DNA of 64,000 nucleotides. It comes from Cylicocyclus nassatus (Eukaryota > Nematoda > Chromadorea > Rhabditida > Strongylidae). A program made the position numbers and the translations under genes. The stretch lies in NCBI GenBank assembly GCA_958299035.1, contig CATQJL010000112.1:61983823-62047822 (forward strand), written 5' to 3'. Positions 57,901 through 64,000 of this stretch are shown here, in pieces. The first letter of the stretch is position 1. Each line of letters starts with the position of its first letter. The notes under the pieces are model-generated. The model saw only the letters and a list, made by a program, of their open reading frames with translations, searched no databases and was not told where the DNA came from.

Positions 57901-60900
57901 TTTCACGATTCTCACTAGATCCCGCCAGCTGCATAGGCTGTTCGATTGGAGCGCCCTTTCTTCCTCCAAAGAATCGGCGTCGTTGCTATTCTTGGTCCTA
58001 ACAAGGAGGAGAGGAGGAGTTTTTGAACCAGAATGTCACTATATACTAGATTTTGGGCAGATTTATGTAAAAATTTTGGAAAGCTTACGTGAAATGGAAG
58101 CTTTGAACTCAGGTGGGCATGAAAGGCAGCATCCGGGTAAAAACTCGATTCTTAGAAAATCTACTTACCGGGAGTTATCCGCAACGGTGAATCCGAAAAT
58201 CTACATTAGAAGGCGAGAACATGCGTTTTGCAAAGCCTTACAATTTGAAATCAGACGGCTCCCGCCAACTGAGACGCAGAGTCACTGCGGATACGATTTT
58301 GACTGTGGCGGCATGCGTACTCTGTCGCATAGCAGGAATTCGAGCAGGTCGAGGACCCTGCCCTATGGCGTAAGTTTTCCCACTTCTCGATCGTTTTTCT
58401 TGCTATATGTAGGTCGAACCTTACAACCTCGTCCTTGCGCGTCCGTCCACCTAATTTGGAAAAATAAGCACTCTTTGTTCATATAAGTTACCAGCTGGCT
58501 TACCCGGCTCCGCCCGGCCGTGTCAAAATATTGTAGTAAAGGTCTCGTCTCTATCCCTGCACAACCTTTCCCTATGCCCACTTCTACATGCCAATTCTCT
58601 ATTCCCGCTGTGCTAGTAATCAGCATGCTCACCCCCCCCCCCTGTGCCAACTCCCAGCCCCTTATTGTCGCGGATTCGCGACTTCCTTCAAAGGAGGCCG
58701 CCGCCGCGGTGCGAAGGGGTCCTGAAACGCCGTCCTCGCGCTGTCCCGCTTCTCACCTCTCTCACCTGCGCAGCTTTCGTTTAAGTCACGTAGTCAGTCT
58801 ACGCTGCTGTCGCCATCGTGAGCGGTCGGGTTCCATCTTCGTCTCAATGCCATCGATCGATACAGCGCCAATCCCATCTCACGCGTCACATCCATCTACG
58901 CCACGGAGGACTGGCACCCCGCGCTAACGAGATAACCCCGAGCGCGATCGCACCTGGCACATGCCGGCGACACCGCCTCGGGGGGTTTTCGATACTGCTG
59001 GCCCCTAGGGTTGTAAGATCTTGGCTGGTTGTGCTCCACCCCATTGTGTTTGAGTCTAGGGATTAGTTGTGGATAAATGGTGGGCATTTTACTCGTGTGA
59101 ATTGTACTGCAGCGGTGAGCCACAGCTCGGCTGTGGCTCCGGGGATATTTGTGTCATCAATGTTGTGTCTTATAATCTAGCCTAGTGGAAACATCTGTAG
59201 GAAGGCTGGCACGACCCCGGGTAGTGCCGTGATTGTAAGTACACGCCCCAACCGTCGATAGTTGGGAGAAAAGATTGAGTCGCAGGTGTCGAGTAACTTA
59301 CTAAGCAGGCTGGTGGCAAGGGCCCCTACGTGTGTATAGAGTTCCCATGTGGCAGGCACTAGTAGCGTTCACACAGGTATGCCACCACAATAGTCGTTTC
59401 ACCCTTTCACGGAAGGGACCCCTGGCTCCCCTCGCCGATGCAGGAGAGCCTAGATACCACTGACGTTGGGAGCTTGGGGTCCAATCCGCGACACTTATCT
59501 CAAACTTTCCAAAAAATCGATAAAACCGACAAAAGTAACGGATAATTGTAAAAACTAGCATCGTGTTCGTAATCAGCATGCTCGATTACCACCAGTGCCA
59601 ACTCGCCCCGTAGCTCGAACTTTACAAGAAATCGATAAAAATCGATATCTATTGATAACGAAAAGTAGCCCATAAGGGGCAGGGCGAGTAGCCTGCCTGC
59701 CTACCCGCCCTGCCCCTAATTGTATGTGTTCAAAGGTTGGTCCCGGCTCGGTTCAGAAATAAAAACTTCTATTCGGAACATACATACAGACACACAGACA
59801 CGCAGACAGGCACACATACAAACAGACATTCAGCTTTATATATGAAATTCATGATTCTTCAGACCTTGTTCCTTAGTCCATCTGCGCGTGTGCACAAGAA
59901 AATTCGCGCCACATTATCTATGCGTTGCAAACGAGCCAAGTTATCATTTTGTGGTAGTGGGAAATTTTTTAGGAAAAACCTTCCCACAACCTTCAGCCAC
60001 ATAATTTTTCCACAATACTCCGCATTGTGCTCCTCCTAGTCTATATCCGTTTATACTATGAATTCTTACATATCGTTATGTGTGCGATGTAATCAAGACA
60101 TTCAATTACAACTCAATGAAAAAAATTTGGATTTTTGTAGATGACGCATGAGCAAGATCGCGTTTTGCGTGCCAGTCGTATGACAACTTGTCGAGATAGT
60201 GTATGCAGGGCTCGGCGAGCTGCACTAGGAAAATTTCAAAACGAAGTCCCCTCTAATCTTGAAAATTTCGTACGAGTCCGCTTTGACTTGTTCTGCACTT
60301 ACTAAGGGCGCGCTTTGTGATTGGAGCAGATTTTTCGAGTGCGGAGCAGACCGAGAAATTTTCAGATGGCTATAAAACGTCGAAAAAAAAAACATTATGA
60401 AACCGTTTTTTCGTTGTAGGTAAACCTTTACAATGTAGATACAATTCATGTAAAAAAGTATGGAAACTTACGTAAGCAAAGGGTCGGTGCCAGCTCAGCT
60501 GGCACACAGTTGGCACGGTGCCAGCTAATTCAGAAAAAAGTTCCGCACAGCTTTCATTCACATAAGTTTTACACCGGGAGATCTCAACATCGCTCTCTCT
60601 GTTGGGATCCTGTACGAATAGATCTATATTCTTCCCCTTACACATGGTGCACATCAAACAGACGATAGTAGGCGAATTCAGAAAATCTTGGAGTAAATGT
60701 AACTGACCGATGTGCATCTTATTCCGTTATACTACAAACCAGTGCTTCACCTCTGCTTCGCAGAGGTTCGCACTGGCTATCATGAACCGTGGTAAACTCA
60801 CTGTCTCAGAGCTTGTCCCTCAAATCATTGTTCGGTTGACTGAAACGTGGGAGCCGTAGTTAAAAATGAACCATACTCGCTATCTCAACCTCACATGCTG

Positions 60901-63313
60901 TTTATTATTGTAAACCAGTGCTTCACCTCTGCTTCGCAGAGGTTCGCACTGGCTATCATGAACCGTGGTAAACTCACTGTCTCAGAGCTTGTCCCTCAAA
61001 TCATTGTTCGGTTGACTGAAACGTGGGAGCCGTAGTTAAAAATGAACCATACTCGCTATCTCAACCTCACATGCTGTTTATTATTGTAAACCAGTGCTTC
61101 ACCTCTGCTTCGCAGAGGTTCGCACTGGCCGTTATGAACCGTGGTAAACTCACTTTCTGAGAGCTTGTCTCTCAAGTCATGTTCGGTTGACTGCAACGTG
61201 AGAGCCGTAGTTAAAAATGAACCATACCACTATCTTAACCTCACATGCTGTTTGGTATTGTAAATCATTCCTCACTGTAATTTCGTAACGGACAAACTCC
61301 ACACAACTTCAGATTAAGCCGCTTATTATAAGTCATGATGGTATTGTAAATCATTCCTCACTGTAATTTCGTAACGGACAAACTCCACACAACTTCAGAT
61401 TAAGCCGCTTATTATAAGTCATGATCATTCCTCACTGTAATTTCGTAACGGACAAACTCCACACAACTTCAGATTAAGCCGCTTATTATAAGTCATGATA
61501 GTTGCGCAGGGAAGGATCTTCACTGACTGAAGTAAACTCAGTGATTTAAATTGTTTTATGCATCTGATATAGAGTAATTTTAGCTGCCACCGTTCGTTCA
61601 AGTCAGTGAAGATCCTAAGAAGCCTTACGAAGGGTACTGCATTGACCTCATCGAGCTAATCCGTGAAGAGGTTTTCGCATTTTTCATAAACTTGTACATG
61701 AAAACAGTTCAATTCAGTTAAACTTCACTTATACTATCTATGAGGTAGAGGATGGATCATTCGGCTCAGTTGATCGAAATGGAAACTGGAATGGGCTTAT
61801 TGGTGCCTTAAGTAGGTTCTGTACCATTTTAATTCGTTTTGCTATAAAGGTGTTAGGTCCTTACATAAGTTCATGGAGTTTTCATTCTTATCGGAGAAGC
61901 AGATGATTTGCGGCAAGGTGCGTAAATTATAGGGAAGAATTGATCTGTTTTTCATACTAAGCTTATCAATTTGGACGAAAAGACGATGTACTTTGATTTC
62001 TTTGCTTTCAAAGATAAAAACCAAAAGGCTTAAAAACGTTTTTGGCATCTGCTCTACTTTTCTCATAAAAAAATGAGTTTTTGCCTAGATTTTTCCTTGA
62101 ATCGAATTTGCGTTTGCACGTCAATTAAGACAAAAAAGACTAAATTGCTAAAAAAACGAACGTCGAAACTGTCCTGCAAGACCTGACTGGGAGTAGTCTA
62201 AGTGTACTCCTGAAGTCTCGCTTCAATAGACGGCTCTCTATTTCGTACTATCGCAAATTATAGAACACTATCGCAAATTATATGAACGGTGTTTGCGATT
62301 CTAAAAAATGATTAGGCGCTGGTTAGACCCATTTTTGAGACGCTGAGTTTTATAAAAAACGGATATTTGATATCAAAATGGCAGAAGGCTGTGGACGACG
62401 ACGGAAGATACATTACGGACTGATTTTGATAGAATTTTGTCATTTTGTTGATTTGTGAAAACTCTATGGACTTATGAAATGCCAAGCACGCTGTTTCTCA
62501 TATGTAATTTAAAATGCAAAGATACAATGAGTTCTCAGTATTTTTCTTGACCTATTCCTCAATTATCCTCCCCCATTTAATCAAACGAATGCTCTCAAGT
62601 GTCGGGATCGGCAGACATTGCTCTGGCTCCTCTTACCGTGAACGCGGAACGCGAGAATGTTGTTGACTTCACGGTGCCTTACTACGATCTTGTTGGTACT
62701 ACAATTTTGATGAGGAAACCTGATGTAGAACATTCACTATTCAAATTTACAAAGGTAGCTTCTGAACACATGGCAAACCTCATCAATAGTTGAAATCATT
62801 TAAGGTGCTAAAATGGCCCGTATGGCTGTGCACAGTGGCTGCTTATATCGTGATGAGCACCACTCTATGGCTCTTCAACAGATTCAGTCCATACTCGTAT
62901 TCCAACAATAGAAGAAAGTGAACTTATATGAAATCAATCAAAGCAAAATCCATATTAGTGGTTTGCAGATACCTTGACTGTGGGAAAATCCCTTCGTTCA
63001 CTTTCAGGGAGTGTTTATGGTTCTGTATGACGTCATTGACTCCCAAAGGTGAATTTGCTTTTCGAACTTTCACATATGTACGAGAACTGTTGCAAGGTGA
63101 CTGTACTATCTGAAAAAAAAGGTTACTGTATGAAATAATTAGCTTGAGTCATGATCATACACATACACTTTTAGGAGGAGGAGAAGCCCCAAAGAACATA
63201 TCTGGAATGCTTGCGGCTGCTACCTGGTGGATCTTCGGTGTCATTATTATAGCTTCCTACACCGCAAACTTGGCGGCGTTCTTAACAGTTTCTCGACTTG
63301 GGCCACCTATAAC
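39874..63313 (+). CDS. Ir25a: IR25a-like ionotropic receptor, copy 2 (3' end outside window)
   Basis: Tandem paralogue of the gene at 4807-33188, same strand, about 6.7 kb downstream. Exons: 39938-40139, 40433-40585, 40687-40812, 52127-52293, 56697-56858, 56917-57117, 57181-57249, 57305-57403, 61584-61670, 61718-61811, 62600-62754, 62805-62917, 62969-63048, 63175-63313. A possible signal-peptide start lies at 39874. The reading ends at the M3 gate; S2, M4 and the tail should be right of the window. Junction phases match copy 1, and all nine exons from 57181 on pair with copy 1 exons. Compared with insect IR25a, about 20 residues just before DITPF are unplaced, so a small exon in 52294-56696 was probably missed. 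No stop was found inside an assigned exon, but the first junction does not keep frame (see the separate entry). Confidence 0.88.
39938..40812 (+). CDS. Ir25a: Ir25a copy 2: proximal amino-terminal domain exons
   Basis: Three exons joined in phase. 39938-40139 includes NLSNFTVYISEEGDVEASAI and ends at a GTAAGT donor. 40433-40585 reads TLIENASLLISICKTEEGQQ and SQLTGIATIHITRSSW. 40687-40812 reads EKVSKNQIFLVPTLTVFNKA and ILDILPRLDISPDTCILFDF. The last block resembles the insect IR25a segment that ends in ILYDDSF. The frame of the third exon was chosen by phase (donor 40585, acceptor TTGCAG at 40686); a longer open frame in the same stretch is not the coding one. A 250-bp GC-rich insert sits in the intron at 40236-40420. 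Confidence 0.75.
41174..41951. mobile_element. Mariner-like element, 778 bp
   Basis: TTAGGTTGGAAACTAAGTTT and the inverse of TTAAGCTGGAAACTAAGTTT, both continuing TGCAACT. No transposase. First of a series of insertions in the 11.3-kb intron of copy 2. Confidence 0.82.
42020..42862. mobile_element. Foldback element with tRNA-like boxes, copy 2
   Basis: GGAAGGATGATTGTTCGAAG and the inverse of GGAAGGATGATCGGTCATAG, with arms homologous to 6145-7430. Left-arm B box GGTTCAGATCC at 42204-42214 and an A-box-like TGGCGCGGTAG at 42161-42171. The right arm holds the inverted counterpart near 42600-42690. Confidence 0.78.
45237..46195. mobile_element. Mariner-like palindrome at the core of the large foldback
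   Basis: TTAGGTTGTCCGGAAATTAA and its exact inverse, each followed by TGCCCGTTTTGAATTTCAAC inward. The whole 959 bp is a near-perfect palindrome centred on about 45716, and the palindrome continues into flanking sequence on both sides. A lone extra copy of the terminus is at 44719. Near-identical 110-residue open frames on opposite strands (45354-45692 and 45710-46069) are a result of the palindrome. Confidence 0.85.
46791..47123. mobile_element. TTAA-type element, copy 2
   Basis: Same 19-bp ends and interior as 9101-9463, in the same orientation. It is inserted in the right arm of the large foldback at 43170-47798; the left arm lacks it. Confidence 0.87.
48408..48612. repeat. Minisatellite, alternating 22/23-bp units
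   Basis: About nine tandem units of CTCCCATTT(T)CTGCTCCGGA plus 2-4 variable bases. Alternating 22- and 23-bp units make a 45-bp super-period, a multiple of three, so several frames on both strands stay open without being genes. Confidence 0.9.
48903..50853 (-). pseudogene. Decayed furry (FRY/SAX-2)-like gene fragment with introns
   Basis: Minus-strand exons in order: 50667-50853 (CSGFSGIWKVYPNFFVPLNI...LSPLILDFIDSMRENLESDL), 50420-50611 (DRDIAVVTMMRLHYSKLIAV...LIPDEKKQSLFYLFIGWCS), 50216-50362 (VGSYVEQKAALAMTRLL, GYLYGWLDKLVSS), about 49925-50109 (VFQLNRLIQEYL, a frameshift, SSHLLDWLMS, a stop, CYSQPSAVAAKCFRALVLVF), about 49029-49116 (LANSYPHLTITIFS) and 48903-48968 (EVSCRLENARSQNQTYLIAL). 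Patterns such as LIPDEKK, GYLY.WLD, CY...VAAKCF.A and YP.LT...FSEVS.R..NAR fit the amino-terminal half of furry, a very large scaffold for NDR/LATS kinases in cell polarity and neurite patterning. Only a few hundred residues are present, with a frameshift and a stop, inside an inverted-repeat element. I infer DNA-level capture. The family call is from memory of conserved motifs. Confidence 0.55.
51256..51390. repeat. Minisatellite, second array of the same unit
   Basis: About six units of the motif found at 48408-48612, in the same orientation, near the other end of the element that carries the furry-like fragment. Confidence 0.88.
51614..51963. mobile_element. Short relative of the 48311-51595 element
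   Basis: Begins CTCAGACAGTCGACGGC and ends with the inverted motif GACTGTCTGAG. It contains several CTCCGGAG motifs but no gene fragment. It lies about 18 bp from its larger relative. Confidence 0.55.
52127..52293 (+). CDS. Ir25a: Ir25a copy 2: central amino-terminal domain exon
   Basis: Between TTTTTGCAG and GTTTGT, 167 bp encode DMENVREVFGWLPVFTNFVQ, then KYVIIFAETAIAEMLVEE. The spacing and character match the central IR25a amino-terminal domain (insect counterpart around NFFILGTLQSIRMVLESV). It joins the exon ending at 40812 across an 11.3-kb intron made of nested elements. Confidence 0.75.
52383..53035. repeat. Dispersed repeat with TATATAT start and GCCGGGC end
   Basis: Starts near ATCTATATATGG, includes CCTCCATTGATTTATTGAT (inverse of the AATAAATCGAT motif at 38509) and ends near GAGCCGGGCAAAGCCAGCTA. 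Similar layout to 15151-16336 and 38389-39100. Confidence 0.4.
53036..56696. other. Intron of Ir25a copy 2, no firm feature
   Basis: Should contain about 20 missing codons of the amino-terminal domain, which I could not locate. Overlapping open frames at 55139-55607 are not recognised. The rest is AT-rich. Confidence 0.35.
56697..57403 (+). CDS. Ir25a: Ir25a copy 2: distal amino-terminal domain and linker exons
   Basis: Four exons: 56697-56858 (DITPFRCEECSSINLFWIRP), 56917-57117 (VEVSFYFHVMSFAFETL), 57181-57249 (NVRVKVYRVERTSDHPEETF) and 57305-57403 (IASWTILGNITTLYESLNVD). Introns are 58, 63 and 55 bp. These are the partners of copy 1 exons a-d. Where copy 1 has an 834-bp intron and a 1.35-kb intron filled by mobile elements, copy 2 keeps introns of 63 and 55 bp, so those insertions postdate the duplication or were lost in copy 2. 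Confidence 0.88.
57860..58486 (+). CDS. Unrecognised 208-codon open frame
   Basis: Starts at an ATG and stays open for 208 codons within a copy 2 intron. The product is arginine- and serine-rich (for example SRNSSRSRTLPYG) with no motif I know and no membrane segment. It ends at the edge of the dispersed element at 58488. It could be a chance frame or a remnant of a mobile element. Confidence 0.2.
   Translation: MDIGEANSPLPLPIFTILTRSRQLHRLFDWSALSSSKESASLLFLVLTRRRGGVFEPECHYILDFGQIYVKILESLREMEALNSGGHERQHPGKNSILRKSTYRELSATVNPKIYIRRREHAFCKALQFEIRRLPPTETQSHCGYDFDCGGMRTLSHSRNSSRSRTLPYGVSFPTSRSFFLLYVGRTLQPRPCASVHLIWKNKHSLFI
58488..59845 (-). repeat. Dispersed ATCGAT-rich element, copy 2 (inverted)
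   Basis: The reverse complement of the family at 15151-16336: it starts near CTTACCCGGCTCCGCCCGG, includes GTGCCAACTCCCAGCCCC, ATCGATAAAAATCGATATC and a CAGACA microsatellite, and ends with CATTCAGCTTTATATATG. It is split by the solo LTR at 58666-59493. Confidence 0.68.
58666..59493. mobile_element. Solo LTR of a retrotransposon
   Basis: 828 bp starting TGTCGCGGATT and ending AATCCGCGACA, so TG...CA with an 11-bp terminal inverted repeat. It is flanked on both sides by the 5-bp direct repeat CTTAT (58661-58665 and 59494-59498). It interrupts the element at 58488-59845. GC-rich relative to its flanks. No internal retroviral-type genes, consistent with recombination between two LTRs. Confidence 0.82.
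60204..60540. repeat. Dispersed repeat pair member (see 13150-13960)
   Basis: GGCTCGGCGAGCTGC, ACGAAGTCCCCTC and a GGTGCCAGCTCAGCTGGCAC palindrome near 60487. Confidence 0.45.
60739..61262. repeat. 176-bp tandem repeat, three units, each with a hairpin
   Basis: Units start at 60739, 60915 and 61091. The first two are nearly identical and the third is diverged. Each begins with the hairpin CCAGTGCTTCACCTCTGC...GCACTGG (60739-60776, 60915-60952, 61091-61128). Lies in the copy 2 intron before S1. Confidence 0.92.
61257..61500. repeat. 86-bp tandem repeat, about three units
   Basis: Units with TCATTCCTCACTGTAATTTC at 61265, 61351 and 61425. The third is shorter at its left edge. It directly follows the 176-bp array and ends about 85 bp before the S1 exon acceptor. 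Confidence 0.9.
61584..61811 (+). CDS. Ir25a: Ir25a copy 2: start of S1
   Basis: 61584-61670 encodes LPPFVQVSEDPKKPYEGYCI then DLIELIREE. 61718-61811 encodes LNFTYTIYEVEDGSFGSVDR then NGNWNGLIGAL. Lengths (87 and 94 bp) and phases equal copy 1 exons e and f. The intron is 47 bp. Confidence 0.9.
61812..62599. other. Intron sequence, nothing recognised
   Basis: Contains a short direct duplication CTATCGCAAATTAT at about 62253 and 62270; no exon seen. Confidence 0.35.
62600..63048 (+). CDS. Ir25a: Ir25a copy 2: S1 end, M1 and pore loop
   Basis: 62600-62754 reads SGSADIALAPLTVNAEREN and VVDFTVPYYDLVGTTILMRK. 62805-62917 holds M1 (VWLCTVAAYIVMSTTLWLF). 62969-63048 is the pore loop, KYLDCGKIPSFTFRECLWFC then MTSLTPKG. 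It is one codon longer than in copy 1 before the pore, and it has lysine where copy 1 has glutamine after the conserved TP. Confidence 0.92.
63175..63313 (+). CDS. Ir25a: Ir25a copy 2: M3 gate exon (last exon in window)
   Basis: A 139-bp exon, the same length as in copy 1, encodes GGGEAPKNISGMLAAATWW, the gate SYTANLAAFLTV and SRLGPPIT, followed by donor GTTGGT. The S2 exon that should follow is not present before position 64000. Confidence 0.93.
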
Positions 63314-63769
63314 GTTGGTTCCTGCTATTTGGCGGTGATCTGATTAAGATTTGATTAGTGTACGTGTAGAGTAAGTACTGCAGGTAAGAGTTAGCATGAT
63401 TTACAAAGGAGTTTTTTTTAAACGTTATGATAGATATATGATACACGGCAGCGTTGCAGAAATTAATCTACGAAGAACTCTACAAAAGAAGATAGAGAAC
63501 TATGCCCCTAAGCCCCTCAAATTACTTTTGTAGATAATTCATCGACCCTACGCACAGGCCGTGTATGCCGCGGTTAGGACGCGCTGCTAAAAAGTTGCGA
63601 GAGGCGACTTTTAGAAAAGCCCTGGCCCTGATTTGTACTGGGGCAACTTTTGCGGTTTCGCGTGGTCCGCAATGACGAGACCGTATTGATGTGTTTTCAA
63701 AAAGGGTATCTCAAAAGTAAGCACTATCGAGTCATTGCACGGCCGTAACTTTGCGCACATATGCTTCCA

Positions 63770-63900
63770 GTCGGGGCGGGTGTCGTAGGTTATTTTCCGT
63801 TATCAATCGATATCGATTTTACCAACTCCTTTGCAAGTTGAGCTAGGGGATTGGGAGTTGGCACAGGGGGAAGGGAGTTGAATGAGCACGCTGATTACGA
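63770..63900 (+). repeat. Fragment of the ATCGAT-rich dispersed element
   Basis: GGGGCGGGTGTCGTAGG, ATCAATCGATATCGATTTTA and TTGGGAGTTGGCACAGGGGG match parts of 15290-15770. Confidence 0.6.
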
Positions 63901-63904
63901 ATAT

Positions 63905-64000
63905 ATTGGATTGGTGCAAAATTAATGGCCGATTTTCCAAGCGTTTTTTCAGGGCAACTTTTTCCCATCAATACTTCTTTTTACAACAGATGTAGTGTAC
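63905..64000. mobile_element. Mariner-like terminus, cut by the window edge
   Basis: TTGGATTGGTGCAAAATTAA resembles mariner inverted repeats of the TTGGTGCAAAAGTAATTG type. Only one end is visible. Confidence 0.45.

Noticed and set aside
60739..61500. CRISPR-like array
   Set aside because: Units are whole 176-bp and 86-bp tandem copies with no unique spacers, in an intron of a eukaryotic gene.

Overview
This is eukaryotic DNA from a protostome invertebrate. A nematode is my leading guess, from the many introns of about 48-55 bp, the TTAA-bounded inverted-repeat elements and the overall style. I cannot exclude another protostome. There is no bacterial-style gene organisation. Apart from one tyrosine recombinase exon and a decayed gene fragment, all convincing coding sequence belongs to two genes on the + strand.

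GENES. The window is built around a head-to-tail pair of paralogues of the chemosensory co-receptor IR25a, a member of the ionotropic glutamate receptor family. Copy 1 occupies about 4807-33188. Its 5' exons appear to lie upstream of the window; 17 exons join in phase to 664 codons plus a stop. Copy 2 occupies about 39874-63313 and runs off the right edge after the M3 exon. The two copies share exon boundaries and phases; most paired exons have identical length, the exceptions differing by one or two codons. Both keep the IR25a hallmarks: a large amino-terminal domain, split ligand-binding lobes S1 and S2, M1, a pore loop reading LWFCMTSLTP, the SYTANLAAFLTV gate and, in copy 1, M4.

INTRONS. 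Introns are bimodal. Many are about 50 bp. The rest are 0.8-11 kb and are packed with inverted-repeat DNA elements: mariner/Tc1-like, PIF/Harbinger-like and TTAA-type foldbacks. Copy 1 introns also hold a complete tyrosine recombinase exon (minus strand, 10286-11208). The 11.3-kb intron of copy 2 (40813-52126) holds a tRNA-module foldback, a 4.6-kb nested foldback (43170-47798) and a 3.3-kb inverted-repeat element (48311-51595). That last element carries a decayed, intron-containing fragment of what looks like a furry (FRY/SAX-2) gene. A later copy 2 intron holds a solo LTR with a 5-bp target duplication (58666-59493), nested in another repeat, and two tandem arrays (60739-61500).

SPACER. Between the genes (33189-39873) I see repeats only.

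Best candidates for something undescribed: (i) duplicated IR25a genes with different pore residues; (ii) foldback elements with tRNA-like Pol III boxes in both arms; (iii) the furry-fragment-carrying inverted-repeat element with minisatellite ends; (iv) a short hairpin that recurs at separate sites and inside a 176-bp tandem array.
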